DNA from: Rhodanobacter denitrificans
Lineage (GTDB): Bacteria; Pseudomonadota; Gammaproteobacteria; Xanthomonadales; Rhodanobacteraceae
Reading direction: 5' to 3'
Length of the DNA: 64,000 nucleotides
Assembly: GCF_000230695.2 (NCBI RefSeq)
Contig: NC_020541.1
Coordinates: forward strand, 558,001 to 622,000
The notes under the pieces were generated by a model. That model did not search any database and was not told the origin of the DNA. It worked only from the letters and a program-made list of their open reading frames with translations. Of this stretch, positions 26,266 to 34,604 are shown one piece after another; position 1 is the first letter of the stretch; every line of letters starts with the position of its first letter. The position numbers and the translations under genes were made by a program.

Positions 26266-27246
26266 TCAGCTCGCCGCCAGCGTGCGCTTGGCCGCGTCGA
26301 CGACGCGCTCCACGCTCGGCAGGTATTTCATTTCCAGGCGGAACAGCGGGATGTGCGTGTCGAAGCCGGTGACGCGCTCGACCGGCGCGAGCAGGTCGTA
26401 CAGGCATTCCTCGGCCACGCGCGCAGCGATCTCGGCGCCGAAGCCGGCGGTCTTCGGCGCCTCGTGCACGATCACGCAGCGGCCGGTCTTCTGCACCGAC
26501 TCGGCGATGGTGTCGAAGTCCAGCGGGGTCAGCGTGGCCACGTCGATCACCTCGGCGCTGATGCCTTCGGCGGCCAGCTCGTCGGCTGCTTCCAGCGCTT
26601 CCTTCACCTGCGCGCCCCAGGTCACCAGGGTCACGTCGGTGCCGTCGCGCAGCACGAAGCACACGTCCAGCGGCAGCGCCTCGCCGTCGTCCGGCACCTC
26701 TTCCTTGTACTGGCGGTAGATCCGCTTGGGCTCGAAGAAGATCACCGGATCGGGATCGCGGATCGCGGCCAGCAGCAGGCCGTAGGCGCGCGCCGGCGAG
26801 GACGGCATCACCACGCGCAGGCCGGGGATGTTGGTGAACAGGTGCTCGTTCGCCTCGGAGTGATGCTCCGGTGCGCGAATGCCGCCGCCCCACGGCGCGC
26901 GCCACACGGCCGGCACGGTGAGGCGGCCGCGGGTACGGTTGCGCATGCGCGCGGCGTGGCAGGCGATGTGCTCCATCATCGGATAGATGAAGCCCTCGAA
27001 CTGTGCCTCGGCCACCGGCTTCATGCCTTGCACGGCCATGCCCACGGTGACGCCGGCGATGGTCATTTCGTCCAGCGGCGTGTCGATCACGCGCCATTCG
27101 CCGAACTTCTCCTGCAGGCCCTGGGTGGCGCGGAACACGCCGCCATTGACGCCGACGTCCTCGCCCAGCACCACGACCGATGCGTCGTGCGCCATTTCGT
27201 AGGCGAGCGCCTGGGTGACGGCCTCGATGAGTGTGATTTGTGCCAT
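26266..27246 (-). CDS. 2-oxoacid dehydrogenase E1 beta subunit
   Basis: A 326-residue transketolase-like beta chain (ITLIEAVTQALAYEMAHDASVVVLGEDVG, EAQFEGFIYPMMEHIACHAARMRNRT, PWGGGIRAPEHHSEANEHLFTNIPGL). The EHHSE and PGLRVVMPSSP motifs are those of two-chain branched-chain/pyruvate E1. It forms alpha2-beta2 with the upstream gene, decarboxylating 2-oxoacids with thiamine diphosphate. It begins three bases after E1alpha ends, so it is co-translated. Confidence 0.9.
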   Translation of the reverse strand: MAQITLIEAVTQALAYEMAHDASVVVLGEDVGVNGGVFRATQGLQEKFGEWRVIDTPLDEMTIAGVTVGMAVQGMKPVAEAQFEGFIYPMMEHIACHAARMRNRTRGRLTVPAVWRAPWGGGIRAPEHHSEANEHLFTNIPGLRVVMPSSPARAYGLLLAAIRDPDPVIFFEPKRIYRQYKEEVPDDGEALPLDVCFVLRDGTDVTLVTWGAQVKEALEAADELAAEGISAEVIDVATLTPLDFDTIAESVQKTGRCVIVHEAPKTAGFGAEIAARVAEECLYDLLAPVERVTGFDTHIPLFRLEMKYLPSVERVVDAAKRTLAAS

Positions 27247-27249
27247 GGC

Positions 27250-28335
27250 TCAGTGACCCTTGTTTTCAAGCGAGAGGACGTAGTCGCGCTGTTTCGCGAG
27301 GTCGGCGGGGACTTCGGCGAAGATGTAGTCGAACATCGCCGAGACCGGCTGGGTCTTGGTCTCGAGGTAGGCGTTCACCTCGTTGTCCATCCACTCGTCG
27401 CACTCGGTCTTCCAGGCTTCTTCCTTGGCGTCGTCCCACACGCCCTTGGCCACCAGCCAGTGCTTCAGGCGCTTCATCGGTTCCTTGGCCCAGGCTTCGT
27501 CGACCTCGTCCTTGCCGCGGTAGCGGCGTGCGTCGTCGGCGGTGGTGTGGTCGCCGAGGCGGTAGGTGACCAGTTCCAGCACGCTGCCGCCCTGGCCGTT
27601 GCGCGCACGCTCCAGCGCGTCTTCCATCGCCTTGCGCACGGCGATGATGTCGTTGCCGTCCACCTGGATCGAGTAGAGGCCCGCGGCGATGCCCTTCTGC
27701 GCCAGCGTCTGCGCGCCGGACTGGATCTTGCGCGGCACCGAGATCGCCCACTGGTTGTTGACGATGGCGATCACCAGCGGCAGCTCGCGCGCGCCGGCCA
27801 TGTTGATGGCGCCGTAGAAGTCGCCCTTGGAGGAGCCGCCGTCGCCGATGGTGGCCACCGCCACGCGCTTCTCGCCGCGGATCTTGAACGCCAGCGCGGA
27901 GCCGGCCGCATGCAGGCACTGGGTGGCGATCGGCACCGACCAGGCGAAGTCGTGCCGCGCCGGTTCTTTCTGGTAGTCGTTGCCGCGCTCGTCGCCGCCC
28001 CAGTACATGTACACCTCGCGCGGCTGCACGCCGCGGTACAGCTGCGCGCCGTATTCGCGGTAGCTCGGCGCGTACACGTCTTCGGGCTTCATGGCGCTGC
28101 CGATGCCGACGTGCGCGGCCTCATGGCCGAGGCAGCTGGCGTAGGTGCCGAGCTTGCCGGTGCGCTGCAGCGCGATCGACTTGGCGTCGAACACGCGGGT
28201 GGACAGCATCAGCTTGTACAGCTCGACCATGTGGTCGAGGTCTTTGGCGAACTCGGGCAGATCATCACGTACCTGCTTGCCCTCGGCGTCGAGGTATTGC
28301 AGGTATTCGATTTCAAACTTGGCGGCGATGGTCAC
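27250..28335 (-). CDS. 2-oxoacid dehydrogenase E1 alpha subunit
   Basis: A 361-residue thiamine-diphosphate subunit. The cofactor motif GDGGSSKGDFYGAINMAGARELPLVIAIVNNQWAIS is intact, as is the YRLGDHTTADDARRYR phosphorylation-loop region of BCKDH-type E1alpha. Start is GTG 28335 (GGAG about ten bases upstream); the longer in-frame extension is not protein-like. It heads the E1alpha-E1beta-E2 operon, opposite to the tryptophan dioxygenase gene. Branched-chain oxoacid specificity is inferred from type and neighbourhood; acetoin or pyruvate is the alternative. Confidence 0.9.
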   Translation of the reverse strand: MTIAAKFEIEYLQYLDAEGKQVRDDLPEFAKDLDHMVELYKLMLSTRVFDAKSIALQRTGKLGTYASCLGHEAAHVGIGSAMKPEDVYAPSYREYGAQLYRGVQPREVYMYWGGDERGNDYQKEPARHDFAWSVPIATQCLHAAGSALAFKIRGEKRVAVATIGDGGSSKGDFYGAINMAGARELPLVIAIVNNQWAISVPRKIQSGAQTLAQKGIAAGLYSIQVDGNDIIAVRKAMEDALERARNGQGGSVLELVTYRLGDHTTADDARRYRGKDEVDEAWAKEPMKRLKHWLVAKGVWDDAKEEAWKTECDEWMDNEVNAYLETKTQPVSAMFDYIFAEVPADLAKQRDYVLSLENKGH

Positions 28336-28706
28336 GACGCGCTCCGGGGGTGAGAGACAGGGGGCTGGCGGTGGCCGGGCTCCGATGCAGGAGGCACGAA
28401 ACGACCGCACAAGACCGCGCTTGATAACAGGCGGGGATGTTGCGCTGCAAGGTACAGCGCAGCATGCGCAGGCGTACGGGTCGACCGTCGCCGGTCGCCG
28501 CCGGGCCGCCGCTCCGCGCCACGCCGGCCTTTTCGCGCCGGGTCACGGTAGCGGCGGGCGGGCGCCCGGACCCTGTCCTGGATCAGGCGTTGCGCGCGAA
28601 CGGGGGCGCGGGACCGGGCCGGCGAACGGGCGCGCTTGCCGCGGATCAGGGGCCGCTCGACGCGCTGCCGTTACCATGAGCGTTTTCGACCACGTGACGG
28701 AACACC
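28336..28706. promoter_or_regulatory. Divergent control region between E1alpha and kynA
   Basis: A 371-base region without a convincing gene. It should hold both promoters. The only clear structure is a perfect inverted repeat TGCGCTG (28441-28447) / CAGCGCA (28455-28461), a candidate operator. The half nearer kynA is GC-rich without evident -10 boxes. Confidence 0.45.
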
Positions 28707-29555
28707 ATGAGCGACAACCAGCGCGACATCGAGGCGGGCATCCAGACCGACCTCAACGGCCAGATCACCTATGGCGGCTATCTGCACCTGGACACCTTGC
28801 TGTCGGCCCAGCAGCCATTGAGCCAGCCGCCGCATCACGACGAGATGCTGTTCATCGTGCAGCACCACGTGTCCGAGCTGTGGATGAAGCTGCTGATCCA
28901 CGAGCTGAAGGCGGCGCTGGCGCACCTCAAGCAGGACGACGTCGACGCCTGCCTGAAGATACTGGCGCGGGTGAAGCAGGTGCAGCGCCAGCTGTTCGAG
29001 CAGTGGGCGGTACTGGAGACGCTCACCCCGTCGGAGTACCTGGAGTTCCGCGGCGTGCTGGGGCCGTCGTCGGGTTTCCAGTCGCTGCAGTACCGCACCA
29101 TCGAGTTCATGCTGGGCAACAAGAACGCCGGCATGCTGAAGGTGTTCGCGCACGACCCGGTCGCGCAGGCCGAGCTGCGCGCGGTGCTCGAGGCGCCCAG
29201 CCTGTACGACGAGTTCCTGCGCTACCTGGCGCGCCGCGGCCACGCGGTGCCGGCCGAGCTGCTGCAGCGCGACTGGACCGAAGCCTACCGGCGCAACGAG
29301 GCGCTGCTGCCGGCGCTCAAGCGCATCTACGAGCAGCGCGCGCAGTTCTGGCCGGAGTACCACCTGTGCGAACAGCTGGTGGACGTGGAGGAGAGCTTCC
29401 AGCTGTGGCGCTTCCGGCACATGAAGACGGTGGAGCGGATCATCGGCCACCGCCGCGGCACCGGCGGTTCGTCCGGGGTGAGCTTCCTGAAGAAGGCGCT
29501 CGACCTGGAATTCTTCCCCGAGCTGCTGGACGTGCGCACCGTGCTGGGCAGCTAG
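28707..29555 (+). CDS. kynA: Tryptophan 2,3-dioxygenase
   Basis: A 282-residue haem enzyme that opens the indole ring of tryptophan to N-formylkynurenine, first step of the kynurenine pathway. Signature blocks: [50 protein letters not shown], and [24 protein letters not shown] with the proximal haem histidine. ATG 28707 chosen by homology; no strong Shine-Dalgarno. No other kynurenine genes are in the window. Confidence 0.95.
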   Translation: MSDNQRDIEAGIQTDLNGQITYGGYLHLDTLLSAQQPLSQPPHHDEMLFIVQHHVSELWMKLLIHELKAALAHLKQDDVDACLKILARVKQVQRQLFEQWAVLETLTPSEYLEFRGVLGPSSGFQSLQYRTIEFMLGNKNAGMLKVFAHDPVAQAELRAVLEAPSLYDEFLRYLARRGHAVPAELLQRDWTEAYRRNEALLPALKRIYEQRAQFWPEYHLCEQLVDVEESFQLWRFRHMKTVERIIGHRRGTGGSSGVSFLKKALDLEFFPELLDVRTVLGS

Positions 29556-29585
29556 CGACATGACGTGGCGCGTGCTGCGGCGCAT

Positions 29586-29613
29586 TTGACGATCGCGCGA
29601 CCGGCGGTTACAT
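29586..29613 (+). promoter_or_regulatory. Promoter of the first POT transporter
   Basis: TTGACG (29586-29591), 16-bp spacer, TTACAT (29608-29613), inside the string CGGTTACATCTGG that is repeated before the second transporter. Confidence 0.5.
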
Positions 29614-29661
29614 CTGGCCATCGCAAGATTTTTCGATCGACCGACGGAGCAGGGGACACGC

Positions 29662-31170
29662 ATGGGCCACACCACACTCGCCGGCGACGCCAGGCCGATA
29701 CCCGACTACCCGCAGCTGATGGGCCACCCGCGCCCGCTGTGGATGCTGTTCATGTCGGAGTTCTGGGAGCGCTTCGCGTTCTACGGCATGCGCTGGGCGC
29801 TCACGCTGTACATCGTGGCGCAGTTCTACGACGGCAACGACGCCGGCCAGGCGGACGCCAGCCGCACCTACGGCGCCTACCTGGCGCTGGTCTACGCCAC
29901 CGCGGTGTTCGGCGGCTACGTGGCCGACAAGATCCTCGGCTACCAGCGCTCGATCCTGCTCGGCGCGGTGGTGATGGCGGCCGGCCTGTTCATGGTGATG
30001 GTGCCGAACCATGCGGTGTTCATGCTCGGCCTGGCCACCATCATCGTCGGCAACGGCCTGTTCAAGCCGAACATCTCCTCGATGGTGGGCCAGCTCTACG
30101 TGCAGGGCGACTCGCGCCGCGACCGCGGCTTCACCCTGTTCTACATGGGCATCAACGCCGGTGCGCTGATCGCGCCGATCCTCACCAGCATCCTCGCCAA
30201 CAAGGTGTTCGGCACGCCCGGCCACCACAACTACCACGTGGTGTTCGCCGCCTCCGGCGTGGGTATGCTGATCAGCCTGGTGTGGTTCTGGTTCGGCCGG
30301 CGCCAGCTCGGCCCGGTCGGCCGCCCGGCGCCGGAACAGGCCAGTCGCATGCGCATGCTGTACGTGGTGCTGGGCGTGCTGGCGACGATTCCGCTGGTCT
30401 ACCTGCTGATGGACAAGGCCGGCGCGGTGGCGATCCAGTGGCTGCTGAGCGTGCTGTTCCTGGGCGTGGGCGTGATGCTGGTGATCGAGGCGATCCGCAC
30501 CGGCCGCGTGCAGATCCAGCGGGTGATCGCGATGCTGATCATCTTCACCTTCAACGTGCTGTTCTGGATGTTCTTCGAGCAGGCCGGCAGTTCGTTCAAC
30601 TTCCTGGCGCAGCACATCGTCGACCGCAACCTGGGCGGCTGGGAGTTCCCGATCGGCTGGTTCCAGTCGGTCAACCCGGTGGCGATCGTGCTGCTGGCGC
30701 CGCTGATCTCGCTGGCCTGGGGCTGGCTGGACCAGCGCCGCGTCGAGCCGTCGATCCCGCGCAAGTTCGGCCTGGGCCTGATCGGCAATGCGCTGGGCTT
30801 CGCGGTACTGATGTACGCGCTGTCCGCGCTGGTCGGCAGCGACGGCACGATTCCGCTGTGGACGCTGGTGCTGTGCTACGTGCTGCAGACCGCCGGCGAG
30901 CTGTGCCTGTCGCCGATCGGCCTGTCGATGGTGACCAAGCTGGCGCCGGCGCGGCTGGTCGGGCTGGGCATGGGCGGCTGGTTCCTGTCCACCGCGATCG
31001 GCAACAACCTCGCCGGCCTGTTCGCCGGCCACGTCAGCGGCGCGAGCGGCATGACCGTGGGCTCGGCGCTGTCCGGCTACACCATGGGCTTCTGGATCCT
31101 GCTCGGCGGCGGCATCGTGCTGTTCCTGGTCGCGCCGCTGATCAACCGGCTGATGCACGGGGTGCGTTGA
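29662..31170 (+). CDS. POT-family proton-coupled peptide transporter, copy 1
   Basis: A 502-residue, about 14-helix MFS transporter for di- and tripeptides. The proton-coupling motif ExxERFxxYGxR is complete (E33, E36, R37, R44). TM7 carries FWMFFEQAGSS with E306, and the PTR2 signature FKPNISSMVGQLY...RDRGFTLFYMGINAGAL is intact. It is followed immediately by an inverted-repeat element and then by a paralogue of almost equal length. The location beside amino-acid catabolism suggests peptide feeding. Confidence 0.93.
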   Translation: MGHTTLAGDARPIPDYPQLMGHPRPLWMLFMSEFWERFAFYGMRWALTLYIVAQFYDGNDAGQADASRTYGAYLALVYATAVFGGYVADKILGYQRSILLGAVVMAAGLFMVMVPNHAVFMLGLATIIVGNGLFKPNISSMVGQLYVQGDSRRDRGFTLFYMGINAGALIAPILTSILANKVFGTPGHHNYHVVFAASGVGMLISLVWFWFGRRQLGPVGRPAPEQASRMRMLYVVLGVLATIPLVYLLMDKAGAVAIQWLLSVLFLGVGVMLVIEAIRTGRVQIQRVIAMLIIFTFNVLFWMFFEQAGSSFNFLAQHIVDRNLGGWEFPIGWFQSVNPVAIVLLAPLISLAWGWLDQRRVEPSIPRKFGLGLIGNALGFAVLMYALSALVGSDGTIPLWTLVLCYVLQTAGELCLSPIGLSMVTKLAPARLVGLGMGGWFLSTAIGNNLAGLFAGHVSGASGMTVGSALSGYTMGFWILLGGGIVLFLVAPLINRLMHGVR

Positions 31171-31174
31171 AAGC

Positions 31175-31240
31175 CGGGAATAGGGAATCGGGAATGGGTA
31201 AAGCGAAGCTCGCCCGCTTTTCCGATTCCCTATCCCCTAT
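31175..31240. repeat. Inverted-repeat element after POT copy 1
   Basis: GGGAATAGGGAATCGG (31177-31192 region) pairs with CCGATTCCCTATCCC (31222-31236), with an inner AAAGCG/CGCTTT stem (31200-31220). It is an approximately 60-nt extended hairpin that starts within 10 bases of the stop. A related, more degenerate sequence follows POT copy 2. Confidence 0.6.
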
Positions 31241-31264
31241 TCCCCACTCCCTGCTCCACAAACA

Positions 31265-31293
31265 TTGACGCCATGCCCGGCGCCCGGTTACAT
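31265..31293 (+). promoter_or_regulatory. Promoter of the second POT transporter
   Basis: TTGACG (31265-31270), 17-bp spacer, TTACAT (31288-31293), in the same CGGTTACATCTGG context as the promoter of copy 1. Confidence 0.5.
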
Positions 31294-31337
31294 CTGGGCG
31301 CTTGCGGCGGCCTGACGCATGCCGACGAGGGGATTGC

Positions 31338-32849
31338 ATGAGCCAGACCAGCAGCGCCGGCGATAGCGTGACGACGCCCGACTACCCGCAACTGCTCGGC
31401 CATCCGCGTCCGTTGTGGATGCTGTTCATGACCGAGTTCTGGGAGCGCTTCGCCTACTACAGCGTGAGCTGGGCGCTGGTGCTGTACATCGTGGCGCAGT
31501 TCTTCCATGGCGACGCGTCGGGTCAGGGCTGGGCCGCCGGCATCTACGGCGCCTACACTGCGCTGATCTACGCCGCCTCGATCTTCGGCGGCTACGTGGC
31601 CGACCGGGTGATCGGCTACCAGCGCTCGATCCTGCTCGGCGCGGCGGTGATGGCCGCCGGCTTGTTCACCCTGCTGTTGCCGCAGCAGCCGGCGATGCTG
31701 CTGGGACTGGCGCTGGTGATCGCCGGCGACGGCCTGTTCAAGCCGAACATCTCCACCATGGTGGGCCAGCTCTACGGCCGCGACGATCCACGCCGCGACC
31801 GCGGCTTCACCCTGTTCTACATGGGCATCAACGCCGGCGCCTTCGCGGCGCCGCTGCTGACCGGCTGGATGGCGGCCCACTTCACCGACACGCCGATGCA
31901 GCAGAACTACCGCGTAGTGTTCGGCGCCGCCGGCGTGGGCATGCTGCTGAGCTTCCTGTGGTTCTGGTTCGGCCGGCGTGGTTTGAAGGGCGTGGGCCGC
32001 CCGCTGCCGGGCATGGAGAACCGCCTGCGCGTGCTGTGGGTGCTGCTCGGCGCGGCACTGGCGGTGCCGCTGATCTACGCGCTGCTGGCCTATGTCGGCG
32101 CCGACGGCCTGCAGTGGCTGCTCGGCGCGCTGTTCATCGGCGTGGCGGCGGCGCTGATCGTCGAGGCGCGGCGCCACGACCGCGTGCAGCTGCACCGCGT
32201 GATCGCCATGCTGATCGTGTTCGGCTTCAGCGTGCTGTTCTGGACCTTCTATTTCCAGTTCGGCACCTCGCTCAACTTCCTGGCGGAAAACTGGGTGGAT
32301 CGGCAGATGTTCGGTGGCTGGACGTTCCCGGTCGGCTGGTTCCAGTCGGTGACGCCGCTGGCGATCTTGCTGTTTGCGCCGCTGCTGACGCTGGTGTGGG
32401 CCGTGCTTTCGCGCCGCAACGCCGAGCCCTCGATCCCGCGCAAGTTCGGCTTCGGGCTGATCTTCAACGGCTTGGGTTTCGTGGTGCTGGTGTATGCGCT
32501 GAAGGAACTGCTTGGCCCGACCGGGCTGATCCCGTTCTGGCCGCTGGTGCTGTGCTACGTGATGCAGACACTGGGCGAGCTGTGCCTGTCGCCGATCGGG
32601 CTGTCGATGGTGACCAAGCTGGCGCCGCCGCGCCTGGTCGGCTTGGCGATGGGCGGCTGGTTCCTGTCACTGGCCGCCGGCGGCGACTTCTCCGGCCTGG
32701 TGGCGCGTTCGATCAGTGGCGAGCGCGGCATGACGGTGGCCTCGGCGCTGTCCGGCTTCACCTTCAGCTTCTGGGTGCTGCTTGGCGCGGGCGCGTTGCT
32801 GTTGCTGCTGGCGCCGCTGATCAACCGGCTGATGCATGGGGTGCGGTGA
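31338..32849 (+). CDS. POT-family transporter, copy 2 (divergent paralogue)
   Basis: A 503-residue paralogue of the upstream transporter, aligned almost without gaps. The ExxER part is kept (E33, E36, R37) but YGMR is replaced by YSVS, so R44 is Ser. In TM7 the FFEQ segment is FYFQ, so E306 is Phe. The PTR2 signature FKPNISTMVGQLY...RDRGFTLFYMGINAG is intact. ATG 31338 follows GAGGGGATTGC. Substrate range is likely shifted relative to copy 1; transport function is otherwise expected. Confidence 0.9.
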   Translation: MSQTSSAGDSVTTPDYPQLLGHPRPLWMLFMTEFWERFAYYSVSWALVLYIVAQFFHGDASGQGWAAGIYGAYTALIYAASIFGGYVADRVIGYQRSILLGAAVMAAGLFTLLLPQQPAMLLGLALVIAGDGLFKPNISTMVGQLYGRDDPRRDRGFTLFYMGINAGAFAAPLLTGWMAAHFTDTPMQQNYRVVFGAAGVGMLLSFLWFWFGRRGLKGVGRPLPGMENRLRVLWVLLGAALAVPLIYALLAYVGADGLQWLLGALFIGVAAALIVEARRHDRVQLHRVIAMLIVFGFSVLFWTFYFQFGTSLNFLAENWVDRQMFGGWTFPVGWFQSVTPLAILLFAPLLTLVWAVLSRRNAEPSIPRKFGFGLIFNGLGFVVLVYALKELLGPTGLIPFWPLVLCYVMQTLGELCLSPIGLSMVTKLAPPRLVGLAMGGWFLSLAAGGDFSGLVARSISGERGMTVASALSGFTFSFWVLLGAGALLLLLAPLINRLMHGVR

Positions 32850-32851
32850 GG

Positions 32852-32938
32852 CAGGGAACCGGCACTAGGGAATAGTTGAAGCGAAACCAGCGCGCCGGAC
32901 ATCGCCCGCCTTTCCCGTTCCCGATTCCGGATTCCCTC
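32852..32938. repeat. Degenerate inverted-repeat element after POT copy 2
   Basis: Contains GGGAACCGGCACTAGGGAATAG and, 40 bases on, TTCCCGTTCCCGATTCCGGATTCCC, the same building blocks as the element after copy 1 but less perfectly paired. It separates convergent POT2 and marR genes. Confidence 0.5.
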
Positions 32939-33398
32939 AGGAAAGCAATTTGTCCAGGATGCGCGCCAGCCACTGCCGCTCCTGCGCATCGAGCTTCGCC
33001 AGCACTTCGCGCTCGCGCGCGCGGGCCATCGGCGCGACCACGTCGTGGATTGCCCAGCCGGCGCTGCTGAGGTTGAGCACCGAGCGGCGCTTGTCGTTGT
33101 CGTGCACCGCGCGGTCGACCCGGCCGGCCTCGACCAGCCGGGCCAGCGCGCGGCTCACCGCCACCTTGTCCATCGCGGTGCGCTCGGCCACCTCGCGCGC
33201 GGACAGGCCGGCGTAGCGCGCCAGCACGGCCATCACCCGCCATTCCGTCACCGAGATGTCGTAGCGGCGCTGGTAGTCGTCGGCGATCGCCTGGCTGATC
33301 GTGTTGGACAGGATCGACAGCCGGTACGGCAGGAAGTGTTCCAGCTGCAGCGGCGCGTGTTCGGCCGTGGCGGGGACAGGGGAGCGCTTGGCAGGCAT
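32937..33398 (-). CDS. MarR-family regulator divergent from hppD
   Basis: A 153-residue winged-helix repressor. The core is ISVTEWRVMAVLARYAGLSAREVAERTAMDKVAVSRALARLVEAGRVDR with the DNDKRRSVLNLSSAG wing. ATG 33398 is preferred over a TTG at 33428 that lies in the intergenic operator. Adjacent and divergent to hppD-hmgA-fahA, with a perfect palindrome in between, it is probably the local repressor of tyrosine catabolism, responding to a pathway intermediate (inference). Confidence 0.88.
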   Translation of the reverse strand: MPAKRSPVPATAEHAPLQLEHFLPYRLSILSNTISQAIADDYQRRYDISVTEWRVMAVLARYAGLSAREVAERTAMDKVAVSRALARLVEAGRVDRAVHDNDKRRSVLNLSSAGWAIHDVVAPMARAREREVLAKLDAQERQWLARILDKLLS

Positions 33399-33412
33399 TG
33401 CGGCGGTGATCC

Positions 33413-33441
33413 TTGCAAATGGTTTCAAATGAAACTATAAC
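33413..33441 (+). promoter_or_regulatory. hppD promoter with MarR-type operator in its spacer
   Basis: -35 TTGCAA (33413-33418), 17-bp spacer, -10 TATAAC (33436-33441). The spacer contains the palindrome GTTTCA-AA-TGAAAC (33422-33435), which would place a bound MarR dimer between the two promoter elements. Confidence 0.65.
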
Positions 33442-33507
33442 GCAAGACCAATCTGCCGGTGGCACGCTTGCGTGAGGCCATCGTGCACCGACTCAGAGGA
33501 GAGCGCC

Positions 33508-34593
33508 ATGAACGCCCAACCCAACCCTGGCATGCAGGTCACCACGTTCGAGAATCCGATGGGCATCGACGGCTTCGAGTTCGTCGAGTTTGCCGCCCCG
33601 GCCGGTCGCGCCCACGAGCTGCACGCGCTGTTCCGGCGGATGGGCTTCAGCGCCGTGCTGCGGCACAAGTCCCGCCCGATCACCGTCTACCGGCAGAACG
33701 GGGTGAACCTGCTGGTCAACGAGGATCCGGATTCGTTCGCCGCCGATTTCGCCGCGCAGCACGGCCCCAGCGCCTGCGGCTTCGCGATCCGTTTCCGCAA
33801 GCCGGTGGCCGAGGTGGAGGCGAGGGTGCTCGGCAACGGCGGCGAGGCGGTCACGCACAAGCCAGCCAGCCGCGCGATCGGGGTGCCGGTGGTCAAGGGC
33901 ATCGGCGACTGCATGCTGTACCTGGTGCCGCGCGAGGGCGACGCCTACGCCGCCGACTACGCGCCGATCCCGGGCGCCGAGCAGAACCCGAAGGGTTTCG
34001 GCCTGACCTTCATCGACCACCTCACCCACAACCTGCATTTCGGCAACATGCAGAAGTGGTCGGACTACTACGAGAAGCTGTTCAACTTCCGCGAGATCCG
34101 CTACTTCGACATCAAGGGCGCCAAGACCGGCCTGGTGTCCAAGGCGATGACCGCGCCGGACGGCATCGTGCGCATCCCGCTGAACGAGTCCAGCGACCCG
34201 AAGAGCCAGATCAACGAGTACCTCGACGCCTACCACGGCGAAGGCATCCAGCACATCGCCTGCTTCACCGACGACATCTACGCCACGGTGGAGGCGATGC
34301 GCGACGCCGGGGTGGAATTCCTCGACACCCCGGACGCGTATTTCGAGGTGATCGACGTGCGCGTGCCCAACCACGGCGAAGACGTGCCGCGGCTGGCCAG
34401 AAACAAGATTCTGATCGACGCCGACCCGGAGACCAAGCAGCGCAAGCTGCTGCAGATCTTCACCCAGAACGCGATCGGCCCGATCTTCTTCGAGATCATC
34501 CAGCGCAAGGGCAACGAGGGTTTCGGCGAAGGCAATTTCCAGGCGCTGTTCGAGTCGATCGAACGCGACCAGATGAAGCGCGGTTTCCTCTGA
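33508..34593 (+). CDS. hppD: 4-hydroxyphenylpyruvate dioxygenase
   Basis: A 361-residue Fe(II) dioxygenase converting 4-hydroxyphenylpyruvate to homogentisate. Iron ligands lie in [20 protein letters not shown] and [10 protein letters not shown]. The first ATG with a good site is 33508 (AGAGGAG upstream). It heads an operon with hmgA (11-base gap) and fahA, under the palindrome-bearing promoter upstream. Confidence 0.95.
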   Translation: MNAQPNPGMQVTTFENPMGIDGFEFVEFAAPAGRAHELHALFRRMGFSAVLRHKSRPITVYRQNGVNLLVNEDPDSFAADFAAQHGPSACGFAIRFRKPVAEVEARVLGNGGEAVTHKPASRAIGVPVVKGIGDCMLYLVPREGDAYAADYAPIPGAEQNPKGFGLTFIDHLTHNLHFGNMQKWSDYYEKLFNFREIRYFDIKGAKTGLVSKAMTAPDGIVRIPLNESSDPKSQINEYLDAYHGEGIQHIACFTDDIYATVEAMRDAGVEFLDTPDAYFEVIDVRVPNHGEDVPRLARNKILIDADPETKQRKLLQIFTQNAIGPIFFEIIQRKGNEGFGEGNFQALFESIERDQMKRGFL

Positions 34594-34604
34594 AGGAGCG
34601 GTGC

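Noticed and set aside
28437..28679. An 80-codon frame in the bkd/kynA divergent region
   Set aside because: Arg/Pro-rich low-complexity product, no ribosome-binding site, lies where promoters are expected.
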